Assembly (NCBI GenBank): GCA_024699055.1
Contig: JAILQG010000053.1
Location: forward strand, 1 to 64,000
Length of the DNA stretch: 64,000 nt
Direction of reading: 5' to 3'
Source of the DNA: Bacteroidales bacterium
GTDB lineage: Bacteria; Bacteroidota; Bacteroidia; Bacteroidales; UBA932
In this document: one piece after another, positions 33,952 through 43,420 of the stretch
Numbering within the stretch: position 1 is the first letter of the stretch
Layout: every line of letters starts with the position of its first letter
Notes under the pieces: generated by a model
What the model was told of the DNA's origin: nothing
The model's database searches: none
Seen by the model: the letters and a program-made list of their open reading frames with translations, nothing else
Translations under genes and position numbers: made by a program

Positions 33952-35503
33952 CTCCTTCAAGATTCAGAAATTCATACTGCAGGATGGAGTTGGCCGAGCT
34001 TTCGACCAGCTTCAGTTTGCATCTGTACTTGCGCCGCCACTTTGCGACGAACGAGTTCCACCCGCGTGACAGATAGGCCCCGAGAATGGGGCTGGTGCGG
34101 AGCATGAGGGACCTTACGCCCTTGTCGATGACGAAGTACGACAGCTTGCGCTCTATCTGTTCGTCGATAATTACCGTCGAGGCGATCTTGCCCGTGCCGT
34201 GGCACAGGGGACATTGCTCGGAAGTGTTGATTTCCGTAGCCGGACGGATCCGCTGGCGGGTAATCTGCATGAGGCCGAACTTGGTGAGCGGCAGCACGTT
34301 GTGCTTCGCCCTGTCTCCTTCCATCTGCGCCTGCATATATTTGAACAGGGCATTCCGGTGTTCCACGTTCTCCATGTCGATGAAGTCGACGATGATGATA
34401 CCACCCATATCGCGCAGCCTCAGCTGACGCGCAATTTCCTCGGCTGCGAGCTTGTTGACCTCGAAGGTGTTTTCCTCCTGATCGGTCGTTTTGGCCCGTA
34501 TGCCGCTGTTCACATCCACGACGTTGAGGGCTTCGGTGCTTTCTATCACGAGGTACGCGCCCTGTTTCATGGGCACTACCTTTCCGAAGGAGCCTTTGAT
34601 CTGCCGGGTTACCTCGAAATGGTCGAAGATGGGTTCCCGGCCGTCATAGAGATGGACGATCTTTTCCTGTTCGGGGAGAATGAGGGAAATGTACTTCCGG
34701 ATTTCCTCGCAGGTGTTGGCGTCGTTCACGTAAATACCCGTGAACGAATCGTTCAGAAGGTCCCGAAGGACCGTGGTGGTCTTGGAGTACTCGGTGAAAA
34801 GGAGATCGACGCCTTTGTCTTTGGCTATCTTCTTCCATGAGCCTTCCCACTTTTCGATGAGGGACTTGGTCTCGGCCACCAGCACCGAGGCGTTCTTGCC
34901 TTCGGCGGCGGTGCGGATGATGGCCCCGTAGTTGCGCGGGAGGATGCTCTTTACCAGGGTCTCCAGTCTTCTCTTTTCTTCGTGAGAGGAGATTTTCTGG
35001 GAGACGCTTACCTTTTCGGCGAAAGGCAGCAGTACAATGTTGCGTCCTGCCAATGAAATTTCCGCAGTGAGCCTGGAGCCCTTCGTGGAAATCGGTTCCT
35101 TGACAATTTGCACCACCATCATCTGGCCGGCCTTGAGATTGTCCTCGATGCGTCCTTCTTTCTCCAGCGGCTTGCCGAGCTTGATGCCGGCGTACAGGCT
35201 GCGGAGGTTCTTGTTGGGATTGCTCTCCCGGACGAACTGGTCGTAGGCCCCGAAATAGAGGCCCAGGTCGAGATAATGGATGAATGCTTCCTTGCTGTCA
35301 CCTATGTCCACGAAAGCGGCATTCAGGGAAGGGAGTATCTTCTTGACCCTGCCAAGATATACGTCCCCGACGGAGAAACTGCGGTCCTGGCTCGACTCGT
35401 TGTTGTACTCGATAAGCCTGTGGTTTTCCATCAGGGCTATCTTGACTTCTTTCGGCGAGACATCGACCACAAGGTTCTTTTCCTGTGCTTTCTGTTCTTC
35501 CAT
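33938..35503 (-). CDS. rng: Ribonuclease G/E family endoribonuclease
   Basis: This 521-residue protein has an S1 domain inserted in the N-terminal part (GDVYLGRVKKILPSLNAAFV, about residues 45-125). The DNase I-like catalytic core holds aspartates in LNVVDVNSGIRA near 325 and GIIIVDFIDME near 370. The zinc-link cysteines are in EQCPLCHGTGKI near 430. RNase G/E processes rRNA and initiates mRNA decay by single-strand cleavage. No long C-terminal degradosome scaffold follows, so it resembles RNase G. It lies downstream of hup and the COX24-like ORF on the same strand, separated by a terminator. Confidence 0.96.
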   Translation of the reverse strand: MEEQKAQEKNLVVDVSPKEVKIALMENHRLIEYNNESSQDRSFSVGDVYLGRVKKILPSLNAAFVDIGDSKEAFIHYLDLGLYFGAYDQFVRESNPNKNLRSLYAGIKLGKPLEKEGRIEDNLKAGQMMVVQIVKEPISTKGSRLTAEISLAGRNIVLLPFAEKVSVSQKISSHEEKRRLETLVKSILPRNYGAIIRTAAEGKNASVLVAETKSLIEKWEGSWKKIAKDKGVDLLFTEYSKTTTVLRDLLNDSFTGIYVNDANTCEEIRKYISLILPEQEKIVHLYDGREPIFDHFEVTRQIKGSFGKVVPMKQGAYLVIESTEALNVVDVNSGIRAKTTDQEENTFEVNKLAAEEIARQLRLRDMGGIIIVDFIDMENVEHRNALFKYMQAQMEGDRAKHNVLPLTKFGLMQITRQRIRPATEINTSEQCPLCHGTGKIASTVIIDEQIERKLSYFVIDKGVRSLMLRTSPILGAYLSRGWNSFVAKWRRKYRCKLKLVESSANSILQYEFLNLEGEALE

Positions 35504-35530
35504 TGGATGATTCGGACAGTTTTTTACTTA

Positions 35531-35564
35531 TTAAAAGAGGCTCGCCGGATCCCCCGTACGAGCC
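35531..35564 (-). terminator. Terminator after the hup/COX24-like unit
   Basis: Minus-strand GGCTCG pairs with CGAGCC across a 14-nt loop, followed by TCTTTTAAT. It lies 12 nt past the micro-ORF stop and before the RNase gene. Confidence 0.55.
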
Positions 35565-35575
35565 CCCCTCGACAA

Positions 35576-35665
35576 TTATTTCTTCTTATGTCTGTTGAGG
35601 CGCAAGCGCTTTTTACGCTTGTGCGTAGACATTTTATGTCTCTTTCTCTTCTTTCCGCTAGGCAT
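35576..35665 (-). CDS. 29-residue basic COX24/AURKAIP1-like (DUF1713) micro-protein
   Basis: This ORF is too short for the track. It reads MPSGKKRKRHKMSTHKRKKR followed by LRLNRHKKK and a TAA: 29 residues, 18 of them Lys, Arg or His. The KRKRHKMxTHKRKKRLR pattern matches the COX24/AURKAIP1 C-terminal domain of mitochondrial ribosome protein mS38, which is annotated as a tiny protein next to hup in many Bacteroidetes. A ribosomal or RNA-binding role is therefore likely but inferred. It starts 15 nt after the hup stop on the same strand and is closed by a terminator, so it is the second gene of the hup unit. Confidence 0.82.
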   Translation of the reverse strand: MPSGKKRKRHKMSTHKRKKRLRLNRHKKK

Positions 35666-35680
35666 AATGATGAATATTAA

Positions 35681-35956
35681 TTATTTTTTGAGATCGGCAA
35701 TGAAGACCTTTGCAGGCTTGAAGGCCGGAACATCATGTGCAGGAATAACAAGGGTTGTCTTGGCGGTGATATTGCGGGCGGCCTTCTGGGCACGGTGCTT
35801 TACTATGAAACTGCCAAAGCCACGAAGATAAACCGGGTTGCCTTTTGCAAGAGATTTCTTGATGGACTCCATGAAGGCTTCAACCACTGATTGAACCTGA
35901 ATTTTCTCGATGCCGGTCTGCTTGGCGATCTCGTTTACGATTTCAGCTTTTGTCAT
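35681..35956 (-). CDS. hup: HU/IHF family nucleoid protein
   Basis: This 91-residue protein has the full HU pattern: MTKAEIVNEIAKQTGIEK, VVEAFMESIKKSLAKGNPV, LRGFGSFIVKHRAQKAARN, with Pro in the beta arm (TLVIPAHDVPAFKPAK). It binds and bends DNA as a dimer. The promoter box ends 40 nt upstream and is divergent to that of lon. The COX24-like micro-ORF follows after 15 nt. Confidence 0.96.
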   Translation of the reverse strand: MTKAEIVNEIAKQTGIEKIQVQSVVEAFMESIKKSLAKGNPVYLRGFGSFIVKHRAQKAARNITAKTTLVIPAHDVPAFKPAKVFIADLKK

Positions 35957-35996
35957 GATTTAAGAGTTTTTAATTGAGTTCTTTCCTTTTGGGAGC

Positions 35997-36005
35997 ACAA
36001 AAGTA
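35997..36005 (-). promoter_or_regulatory. -7 promoter element TACTTTTGT for hup
   Basis: Minus-strand TAnnTTTG box 40 nt upstream of the hup ATG. Confidence 0.55.
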
Positions 36006-36054
36006 GATATAATTTTTTAATAATCAAACGCCTACGATGAGTTTTTCTGAATCT

Positions 36055-36086
36055 TTTGCAGTGGCACGGAGATTGACTATATTTGG
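36055..36086 (+). promoter_or_regulatory. Full sigma-ABfr-type promoter for lon
   Basis: TTTG at 36055-36058, a 19-nt spacer, then TATATTTGG at 36078-36086 match the Bacteroides -33/-7 consensus. A short GGGG...CCCC hairpin lies in the ~45-nt leader before the lon ATG. Confidence 0.7.
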
Positions 36087-36132
36087 AACACAGGGGAAGT
36101 ACGCCCCTATACTGACAATTTGACAGAGATAT

Positions 36133-38538
36133 ATGAAAGAAAACAAAGAATATGCATTCCCGGCAGGAGCCGAAGTCAGCATCATACCGGTCATGCAGGG
36201 TGAAGAGATCAGGGAAGTGAACGATTCCGAACTCCCCGATACCCTGCCTGTACTGGCTCTCAGGAACGCCGTCCTGTTCCCCAATGCGGTGTTCCCGGTG
36301 ACTATCGGCAGGGAAAAGAGCATCAGGCTCATCAAAGAGGCCGAAGCCCACGGTTTCTTCGTGGGTTGCGTTCCCCAGACTGACGTCACCATCGAAGATC
36401 CGAAAGAAAAGGACCTGTACCCGTACGGCACCGTCGCAAAGATTATCAAGAGTCTCGAGATGCCGGACGGCACCATCACCGCCATACTCCAGGGCATCAA
36501 GCGTTTCTCGCTCGACGCCATCCTCGACTACGAGCCATTCCTCACGGCCAGGATCCACTATCTCGATGACTTTCTGGCAGACAAGGACAGCGCTACCGTG
36601 AAGGCCATAGCCGACTCCCTCAAGGACAACGCCATCCAGATCGTGCGCAACACCTCTATGGCATCGCGCGAGGCGATAGCTGCCATCAGGAGCATCTCCG
36701 ACTTCAAGTTCCTGGTGAACTTCATCGCGACCACGGTCGAAGTGGACGATTTCTCCGACAAGATAGAGCTCCTGCAGTATGACGACATCCGTGCGCGTGC
36801 GATGAAGCTCCTGAGCCTGCTCAACATGGAAATCGAGCTTTCCAAGATCAAGCAGGACATCAACCAGAAAGTCAAGAGCGAGATCGACCAGCAGCAGAGG
36901 GAATACTACCTCAACAACCAGCTCAAGACCATTCAGGAAGAGCTCGGAATGGACGAAGGCGAGGACTATGACAAGCTCAAGGAGCGTGCATCCAAGAAAA
37001 AATGGTCCAAGGAGACCGGAGAGGCCTTCGAGAAGGAGCTGAACCGCCTTCAGAAGTATTCCCCCAACTCCCCCGACTACAGCGTGCAGTACAATTACCT
37101 GGACTTCATGCTGAATCTTCCGTGGGACGAGATGTCCGAGGACAACCTCGACCTTTCCAATGCCCAGAAGGTGCTGGACGAAGACCATTACGGCCTCGAG
37201 ACGGTAAAGGACAGGATTATCGAATACCTTGCCGTGCTCAAGCTCAAGGGGAATATGAAGTCGCCCATCCTCTGCCTCTACGGCCCTCCGGGCGTCGGCA
37301 AGACCAGTCTCGGCAAGAGCGTGGCCAAAGCGCTCGGGCGCAAGTACGAACGCATCTCCCTGGGCGGTCTGCACGACGAGGCGGAAATCCGCGGTCACCG
37401 CAAAACCTACATCGGAGCCCTTCCGGGCCGCATCCTGAACGCCATCGCCCGCGCCGGCAGCTCCAATCCCGTGATAGTGCTCGACGAGATAGACAAGGTT
37501 GGCGCCGATTACAAGGGCGATCCGTCCTCGGCGCTGCTGGAAGCCCTCGACCCCGAGCAAAACGCCACGTTCCACGACAACTACCTCGACCTCGACTACG
37601 ACCTCTCGCACGTCCTGTTCATCACGACGGCAAACGGTATATCCAGCATTCAGCCGGCGCTCCTCGACAGGATGGAGGTCATCAACGTTACCGGCTACCT
37701 GGCTGAGGAAAAGGCCGAAATCGCAAAGCAGTTCCTGATGCCCAAGCAGCTGGAAGCCCATGGAATAGGGCGCGACGACCTCAAGATAGAGCCTTCCGCA
37801 ATACGCGAGATAATCGACCAGTACACGCACGAATCCGGCGTCCGCGGCCTTGAAAAGCAGATTGCCAAAATCGCCCGCGTCACCGCAAAGAAGATAGCGC
37901 TCGGCCAGGAGCATCCCGCCGAAATAAAGATTGAGCATCTCAAGGAGTATCTGGGCCTGCCTACCGCCTTCCACGACAAGCAGAAGGGCAACGAAGGCCC
38001 CGGCGTGGTTACCGGACTCGCCTGGACGGAGCTGGGAGGCGAAATCCTCTTCGTGGAGAGCAGCGTTTCCGGAGGCAAGGGCGTGCTCACCATGACCGGC
38101 AACCTGGGAGACGTGATGAAGGAATCCGCAACCATCGCCTACCAGTACATCAAGGCGCATCCCGAAATGGTAAAGATGACCAGCGAGCAGTTCGCCGCCA
38201 AGGACGTCCACGTGCACGTTCCCGAGGGAGCTGTCCCGAAAGACGGTCCTTCGGCCGGCATCACCATGGTGTCTTCCATGGTGTCGGCCTACCGGGGCGA
38301 AGCGGTTAAAAAGGGCATCGCCATGACGGGCGAGATGACCCTGCGCGGCCGGGTACTTCCCGTAGGAGGCCTTAAGGAAAAGGTGCTTGCGGCCAAGCGC
38401 GCCGGAGTTCACACCATCCTCCTGAGCGAACAGAACCGCCGCGACATCGAAGACATCAAGGAGATTTACGTGAAGGGCCTCACCTTCGTGTATGTCAAGG
38501 AAATAAAGGACGTCATAGACTTCATCTTCGAGAAATGA
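36133..38538 (+). CDS. lon: ATP-dependent Lon protease
   Basis: Lon degrades misfolded and regulatory proteins. The 801-residue protein has the N-terminal LON substrate domain ([20 protein letters not shown], about 40-250), a helical linker, and the AAA+ module with Walker [16 protein letters not shown] near 384 and Walker [11 protein letters not shown]. The S16 protease domain has the Ser-Lys dyad in [12 protein letters not shown] (Ser about 706) and [14 protein letters not shown] (Lys about 749). The length is normal. ung follows with an ATGA overlap. A good -33/-7 promoter is seen upstream, with no clear heat-shock box. Confidence 0.98.
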   Translation: MKENKEYAFPAGAEVSIIPVMQGEEIREVNDSELPDTLPVLALRNAVLFPNAVFPVTIGREKSIRLIKEAEAHGFFVGCVPQTDVTIEDPKEKDLYPYGTVAKIIKSLEMPDGTITAILQGIKRFSLDAILDYEPFLTARIHYLDDFLADKDSATVKAIADSLKDNAIQIVRNTSMASREAIAAIRSISDFKFLVNFIATTVEVDDFSDKIELLQYDDIRARAMKLLSLLNMEIELSKIKQDINQKVKSEIDQQQREYYLNNQLKTIQEELGMDEGEDYDKLKERASKKKWSKETGEAFEKELNRLQKYSPNSPDYSVQYNYLDFMLNLPWDEMSEDNLDLSNAQKVLDEDHYGLETVKDRIIEYLAVLKLKGNMKSPILCLYGPPGVGKTSLGKSVAKALGRKYERISLGGLHDEAEIRGHRKTYIGALPGRILNAIARAGSSNPVIVLDEIDKVGADYKGDPSSALLEALDPEQNATFHDNYLDLDYDLSHVLFITTANGISSIQPALLDRMEVINVTGYLAEEKAEIAKQFLMPKQLEAHGIGRDDLKIEPSAIREIIDQYTHESGVRGLEKQIAKIARVTAKKIALGQEHPAEIKIEHLKEYLGLPTAFHDKQKGNEGPGVVTGLAWTELGGEILFVESSVSGGKGVLTMTGNLGDVMKESATIAYQYIKAHPEMVKMTSEQFAAKDVHVHVPEGAVPKDGPSAGITMVSSMVSAYRGEAVKKGIAMTGEMTLRGRVLPVGGLKEKVLAAKRAGVHTILLSEQNRRDIEDIKEIYVKGLTFVYVKEIKDVIDFIFEK

Positions 38539-39203
38539 ACGTAAAGATAGAAGGATCCTGGCGGCAAGCCCTGCAGAGTGAGTTCGACAAGCCTTACTTT
38601 GCGGGGCTTGTCTCTTATCTGCATGCCGAAAAGGAAAAGGGACAGACCATCTATCCTCCCGGGAACCGCATTTTCAGGGCCTTCGAGCTCACTCCGGTAC
38701 AGGACGTAAAAGTGGTAATTCTCGGTCAGGACCCTTATCACAATCCCGGGCAGGCGATGGGCCTGAGCTTCTCGGTGCCCGACGGCATGCCCGCTCCCCC
38801 GTCGCTCGTGAACATATATAAGGAAATAGAAAGCGACCTGGGAATCAGGATGGGCAGGACCTACAACCTCGAACCCTGGGCAAGGCAGGGCGTGCTGCTC
38901 CTGAACTCCATACTCACGGTACGCGCCGGACAGGCGGCATCCCACGAGAGGATAGGATGGGAAGAATTCACCGACGCCGTCATAAAATACATCTCAGACA
39001 ACTGCGACGGGGTGGTATTCATGCTCTGGGGAAACTTCGCCCGCGGCAAGGCTCCGCTCATCGATGCCCGTAAACATCTGGTTCTCCAGGCGGCGCATCC
39101 CTCCCCCCTCGCCCGCGGCGCGTTTTTTGGATGTAGACATTTCTCGAAAGCAAATAATTTTCTTACCTTTAAAGGCAAAACACCCATAAATTGGCAACTG
39201 TAG
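38535..39203 (+). CDS. ung: Uracil-DNA glycosylase
   Basis: UNG removes uracil from DNA. This 222-residue protein shows the water-activating loop VVILGQDPYHNPGQAMGLSF near residues 56-75, the PSLVNIYKEI segment, GVLLLNSILTVR and the DNA-intercalating loop AAHPSPLARGAFFG. The length is typical. The start overlaps the lon stop (ATGA), so translation is probably coupled. The 3' end overlaps coaD by 13 nt in another frame. Confidence 0.97.
   Translation: MNVKIEGSWRQALQSEFDKPYFAGLVSYLHAEKEKGQTIYPPGNRIFRAFELTPVQDVKVVILGQDPYHNPGQAMGLSFSVPDGMPAPPSLVNIYKEIESDLGIRMGRTYNLEPWARQGVLLLNSILTVRAGQAASHERIGWEEFTDAVIKYISDNCDGVVFMLWGNFARGKAPLIDARKHLVLQAAHPSPLARGAFFGCRHFSKANNFLTFKGKTPINWQL
39164..39172 (+). promoter_or_regulatory. 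Possible -7 box TACCTTTAA for coaD inside ung
   Basis: One mismatch to TAnnTTTG, 18 nt upstream of the coaD TTG start and within the end of ung. It would give coaD its own transcript, but read-through from lon-ung is equally possible. Confidence 0.3.
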
Positions 39204-39664
39204 CTTTATTCCCTGGATCCTTCGATCCCTTTACCGCCGGCCATCTGAACATCCTGCAGAGGGCGCTCACCATGTTCGACGAAGTGGTTGTAGCCATAGG
39301 CATCAACCAGGACAAGAGAGGTTTCTTTACGACCGAGCAGAAGGTGGACATCATCAAACAGGCCACCAAGGGGCTCAAAGGCGTGAAGATAATCCATTAT
39401 GAAGGCCTTACCGCCGATGCCTGCAAAGAGCTGGGAATCAAGCATATAGTCCGTGGTGTAAGGAACTTCATGGATTTCGAGACAGAGCAGAGCAACGCCG
39501 ATGCGAACCGCCGGCTCAATCCCGATGTCGACACCATCATCATCCCTACCGCACAGGAGTTCTCCCACATATCGTCCAGCGCGGTACGCGACATAATCCG
39601 CCACGGAGGAGATATCAGCACTTTCATGCCCAAGGGCGTAAACCTCCCCAAATTGAATGTTTAA
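39191..39664 (+). CDS. coaD: Pantetheine-phosphate adenylyltransferase, TTG start
   Basis: CoaD makes dephospho-CoA from phosphopantetheine and ATP. The protein (157 residues) shows VALFPGSFDPFTAGHLNIL with the T/HxGH motif, IVRGVRNFMDFETE, and FSHISSSAVRD near the C-terminus. The first codon is TTG: the next in-frame codons upstream hold no ATG and a TAA stop lies at 39170-39172, and an internal start would cut the nucleotide-binding motif. The gene overlaps ung by 13 nt at its start and the thioredoxin-like gene by 8 nt at its end. Confidence 0.95.
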   Translation: MATVALFPGSFDPFTAGHLNILQRALTMFDEVVVAIGINQDKRGFFTTEQKVDIIKQATKGLKGVKIIHYEGLTADACKELGIKHIVRGVRNFMDFETEQSNADANRRLNPDVDTIIIPTAQEFSHISSSAVRDIIRHGGDISTFMPKGVNLPKLNV

Positions 39665-40469
39665 GAAGTTTCTGCTGCTGCTCTGCCTGCTGCCCGGAGT
39701 CATCATCTACGCAAGCGGCCAGGACCTCTATGAGAAGCTGGACAGCCTCATGGAAGTCTACGTGCAGAGCATACGCACAGAAGACGAGGAGAGCAAGGCG
39801 GGCGAAGCCGACTATATGATAGGCGCCGCCTCCGATTCCGCCACAAGGCAGCATGTCGCCCTGTGGCTCTTCGACTACTACAAAGAATCGCGCGTAATGG
39901 GCGAGGAGGCTGTCGCCATCCACATCTACGACAAATGGTTCGCCGACGGTACCGTCCCGATGCGCAGCGAATTCGACGAAATGGACGCCAAACTCTTCGC
40001 CGACTTCAACAGGAACTCCCTCATAGGCATGCAGGCGCCCAAGATAAGCCTGTTCAAACCGTGCCGCGGCCACAAAACCGTTCCCGAAGACGGAAAGGCG
40101 GCGATGCTCTGGTTCTTCGACACCTCCTGCGGAAAGTGCAAGGTGGAGGCGGAAGTGCTTCCGGCCGTACTGGAAAAGGAGGCGGTGCTGCCCGTCGATT
40201 TCATCGCGGTGTATGCCGGACAGGACAAAAAGTCGTGGAGACAGTTCCGCCGCAGCTTCAAAGTGAAGAACCCGAATGTGAAAGTGATTCACCTGTGGGA
40301 TCCCGAAATCGACAGCGACTACCTCCGCCTGTACGGAGTCATTTCGACCCCGAAACTGTATATGGTATCTTCCCGCGGAGAAATCATAGGCCGGCGCCTG
40401 GAGGTGGAGAATCTCCACGAGATGTTCGGCCTCGCGAAGATTATCGAAGATTATTTGAATAATGAATAA
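39657..40469 (+). CDS. Exported thioredoxin-like protein with CGKC motif
   Basis: This 270-residue protein has a signal peptide (MFKKFLLLLCLLPGVIIYASG). A helical N-terminal domain covers about residues 25-125 (EADYMIGAASDSATRQHVAL). A TlpA/thioredoxin fold with MLWFFDTSCGKCKVEAEVLP near 150 follows, and a cis-Pro in VISTPKLYMVS near 228. The layout resembles Bacteroidetes DUF5106-type TlpA proteins. It probably reduces or oxidises periplasmic protein cysteines; the partner is unknown. It starts inside the last codons of coaD, so it is likely co-translated with it. Confidence 0.87.
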   Translation: MFKKFLLLLCLLPGVIIYASGQDLYEKLDSLMEVYVQSIRTEDEESKAGEADYMIGAASDSATRQHVALWLFDYYKESRVMGEEAVAIHIYDKWFADGTVPMRSEFDEMDAKLFADFNRNSLIGMQAPKISLFKPCRGHKTVPEDGKAAMLWFFDTSCGKCKVEAEVLPAVLEKEAVLPVDFIAVYAGQDKKSWRQFRRSFKVKNPNVKVIHLWDPEIDSDYLRLYGVISTPKLYMVSSRGEIIGRRLEVENLHEMFGLAKIIEDYLNNE

Positions 40470-40523
40470 TTACAAGAATATCTAAATATTTTAAATTTTT
40501 ATTGTAAATCAATAAATAATTAT

Positions 40524-40532
40524 TATCTTTGC
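40524..40532 (+). promoter_or_regulatory. -7 promoter element TATCTTTGC for the M16 peptidase
   Basis: Perfect box 25 nt before the ATG at 40558, with ATTG 19 nt upstream at 40501-40504 as a possible -33 element. It sits in the AT-rich gap after the thioredoxin-like gene. Confidence 0.65.
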
Positions 40533-40557
40533 ACAAAGCATTAATTTATTAGTGATA

Positions 40558-43368
40558 ATGAAAAAGTTATTTGTATTCATCGCCGCAAGTTTCGCGGCTC
40601 TGAGCCTCAGCGCCCAGGGGAACCCCATGATGCAGGCCCTTCCGAACGACCCCGCAGTCCGCGTCGGCAAGCTTGAGAACGGCCTCACCTATTATATCCG
40701 CCACAACGAGCTTCCTAAAGACAGGGCGGAATTCTATCTCGCCACCAACACCGGCGGTATCTACGAGACCCCCGACCAGGACGGCCTCGCCCACTTCCTC
40801 GAGCACATGTGCTTCAACGGCACCGAGCGCTTCCCCGGAAAGGGCATCCTGAATTACCTTCAGAGCATAGGTGCTGAATTCGGCCGCAATATCAACGCCT
40901 CGACGGGCTTCGAGGAGACGCAGTACATGCTCAACAACATGCCGGTAGAACGCCCGACCGTGGCCGACTCCTGCCTCCTCATCCTCAGCGAGTATGCCCA
41001 TTACGTCACCAACTCCACCGAGGAGATAGACCTTGAGCGTCCCGTCATCATAGGTGAGAAGCGCCAGCGCAACACTGCCCAGTGGCGTACTCTCGAGAAG
41101 AGTCTCCCCTACTATTTCGGCGATACCAAATATGCTACCTGCACCCTTATCGGCAGCCAGGAGAGCCTCGAAACCTTCGCTCCCCAGAGCCTCCACAATT
41201 TCTACGCTTCCTGGTACCATCCCGACAGGCAGGCCGTGATAGTCGTCGGTGATATCGATCCCGACCGCATCGAGGCCAAGATCAAGGAGTACTTCGGCCG
41301 CATTCCCAAGTGTGAGAATCCCGAGGCCAAGCCCGAGATTCCCTTCCCGGCGAACAAGGAGCCCGTCGTAGGCATCCTCACCGACCCCGAAACCACCAAC
41401 GCCACCATTGAAATGGCATGGAAGAGCGAGGCCCAGCCCGAGGAAATGAACGCCACCATCATCGGCCAACTCAACGACCTCATGAAGTCGCTGGTAGGCC
41501 GCATCATGAGCGAGCGTTTCACCGACATCACTTCCAAACCCGGCGCAGCCTTCCTCGATGGCAGCCTTTATATCGGCGATTTGATTTACGAGAGCATCGA
41601 TGCCGTGGACGGCGAGGTGACTCTCCGCGAAGACAATATCATCGAGGGCTTCCGCGCCTTCTACACTGAGCTCGAACGCATGAAGCGCTACGGCTTCACC
41701 CCCGAGGAGTACAACCGTGCAAAGGCCGAAATCATCTCCTGGCAGGAAGCTGCAGTCGAGCGTGCCGCAACACGCAAGAGCCCCGAATTCATCCGTGAGC
41801 TCCTCAATCATTTCTTCGATCAGAAGAGCTATCTCGAGCCCGCCATGGAAAAGCAGATCGTCGAAGCCCTGCTCGGACAGATCAGCGTGGACCAGCTCAA
41901 CCAGATCGTTCCCCAGCTCATCACCGACGAGAACCTTGTGGTGATCTACAGCGGCCCCGAAAAGGAAGGCTATCCCACTCCCACCAAGGAGCAGATACTC
42001 AAGGTCATCGAAGAGGTGAAGGCTTCCGACATCGCAGCTCCCCAGGGCGAAGAAGTGGCTGCAGAGCTGCTCAATGCCGCGAAACTCAAGGCCGGAAAGG
42101 TCAAGAGCAGCGCTCCCGCACAGTACGGCTCCACCAAATGGACGCTCAGCAACGGCGTCGAAGTTTACCTCCTTCCCACCGATTACCGCAAGGACCAGAT
42201 ACTCTTCAATCTCTGGCGTGAAGGCGGCGAGACGCTCATCGCCACCGAAGACCTCCCGTCCTTCGACAGCAACGTCATTTCCATGTTCCAGCAGAATTCC
42301 GGTGTTGCCGGCTTCTCCGGAACCCAGCTCAAGAAGATGCTCACAGGCAAGAACGTCAACATGATGCCTTATGTGACCACTCTCACTCACGGCATCTCCG
42401 GTTCATCCACCAAGAAAGACCTCCAGACCGCATTCGAACTGATGTACCTCCTGTACACCAATCCGCGTTTCGACGCCGACGAGTACCAGGTAGGCATCGA
42501 CCAGCTCCGCGCCATGCTCCCGGGCCTTTCCGAGAATCCTCAGTATAAGCTCCAGAAGAAGCTCTTCGAAGTGGCGTACGGAGGCAATCCCCGCAATACC
42601 ATGCTTTCGGAAGAAGTTCTCAACAAGGCTTCGATAGCCACTGTGGAAAGGGTCTACAAGCAGCTCTTCAACGGCACCAAGGGCCTCAAGCTCCAGATCA
42701 CCGGTGACTTCAACCCCGATGAGATCAAGCCTCTCGTCGAGAAGTATGTCGGCAGCATCAAGAAGGGCGGCAAGGTCACCGCATGGGCTGACAACACGCC
42801 CAATTTCGTGAAGGGCGACGTCCGCGTGATGGATCCCGTCAAGATGGAAACTCCCCAGAGCACTGCCGTTATCCTTTATCATGCACCCATGGCCTACAAC
42901 CAGACCAACAAGGCCGCGCTGGACGCAGCGAGCTACATCCTCGACATGCGTTACACCGCCAGCCTCCGCGAAGATATCGGCGGCACCTACGGTGCAAGCG
43001 CACCCTCCAACCTCCAGGATCTTCCCGTCGAACAGGGATTCGTGCAGGTCATCTTCCAGTGCGACCCCGAAAAACGTGAGATTCTCGTGAAGACCGCCGA
43101 AGAGCAGTTCGCCGATCTCGCCACCGCGGGCCCGACCAAGGAAGAGTTCGACATGACAGTCCTGAACCTCAAGAAGAACGTGCCCGAGAAGAGGCTCAAC
43201 AACAGCTACTGGCAGAACCTCATCAAGAGCTACGTCATGAAGCAGGTCGAGGTCGACAAGGCTTATGAAGATGCCGTGAACAACCTCACCGCCGAAGACA
43301 TCAGGAAGGCTGTCGCCGAGATTCTCAACTCCGGCAACATAATCGAATTCGTACAGATTCCCGAATAG
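40558..43368 (+). CDS. M16 family zinc metallopeptidase (pitrilysin-like), exported
   Basis: This 936-residue protein is read from MKKLFVFIAASFAALSLSAQ, a signal peptide; the track GTG two codons earlier is discarded. The inverted zinc motif is LAHFLEHMCFNGTERFPG (His79-Phe-Leu-Glu-His83), with the third ligand region in EIDLERPVIIGEKRQR. Two M16 halves are present: the first is catalytic (residues about 30-470), and the second (about 510-930) lacks HxxEH and has the R/Y-type substrate-clamp segment (LREDIGGTYGASAP). It should degrade peptides in the periplasm. A codon bias richer in ctc and gag than its neighbours fits high expression. A strong terminator follows. Confidence 0.95.
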   Translation: MKKLFVFIAASFAALSLSAQGNPMMQALPNDPAVRVGKLENGLTYYIRHNELPKDRAEFYLATNTGGIYETPDQDGLAHFLEHMCFNGTERFPGKGILNYLQSIGAEFGRNINASTGFEETQYMLNNMPVERPTVADSCLLILSEYAHYVTNSTEEIDLERPVIIGEKRQRNTAQWRTLEKSLPYYFGDTKYATCTLIGSQESLETFAPQSLHNFYASWYHPDRQAVIVVGDIDPDRIEAKIKEYFGRIPKCENPEAKPEIPFPANKEPVVGILTDPETTNATIEMAWKSEAQPEEMNATIIGQLNDLMKSLVGRIMSERFTDITSKPGAAFLDGSLYIGDLIYESIDAVDGEVTLREDNIIEGFRAFYTELERMKRYGFTPEEYNRAKAEIISWQEAAVERAATRKSPEFIRELLNHFFDQKSYLEPAMEKQIVEALLGQISVDQLNQIVPQLITDENLVVIYSGPEKEGYPTPTKEQILKVIEEVKASDIAAPQGEEVAAELLNAAKLKAGKVKSSAPAQYGSTKWTLSNGVEVYLLPTDYRKDQILFNLWREGGETLIATEDLPSFDSNVISMFQQNSGVAGFSGTQLKKMLTGKNVNMMPYVTTLTHGISGSSTKKDLQTAFELMYLLYTNPRFDADEYQVGIDQLRAMLPGLSENPQYKLQKKLFEVAYGGNPRNTMLSEEVLNKASIATVERVYKQLFNGTKGLKLQITGDFNPDEIKPLVEKYVGSIKKGGKVTAWADNTPNFVKGDVRVMDPVKMETPQSTAVILYHAPMAYNQTNKAALDAASYILDMRYTASLREDIGGTYGASAPSNLQDLPVEQGFVQVIFQCDPEKREILVKTAEEQFADLATAGPTKEEFDMTVLNLKKNVPEKRLNNSYWQNLIKSYVMKQVEVDKAYEDAVNNLTAEDIRKAVAEILNSGNIIEFVQIPE

Positions 43369-43389
43369 CAGGAACTAGCCAATACGCAA

Positions 43390-43420
43390 AAGAAGGCGGC
43401 CGATCGGCCGCCTTCTTGTT
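43390..43420. terminator. Strong bidirectional terminator between M16 peptidase and glnA
   Basis: AAGAAGGCGGCC and GGCCGCCTTCTT form a perfect 12-bp stem around GATC, with TTCTTGTTT on the plus side. It lies between two convergent genes. Confidence 0.8.

Noticed and set aside
35953-38412. 819-codon minus-strand ORF opposite lon
   Set aside because: It is a shadow produced by GC-biased third positions of lon; the plus strand encodes a complete Lon with all catalytic motifs, and the shadow has no recognisable domain.
40567-42390. 607-codon minus-strand ORF opposite the M16 peptidase
   Set aside because: Antisense shadow of a highly biased gene with clear HFLEHM zinc motif on the other strand.
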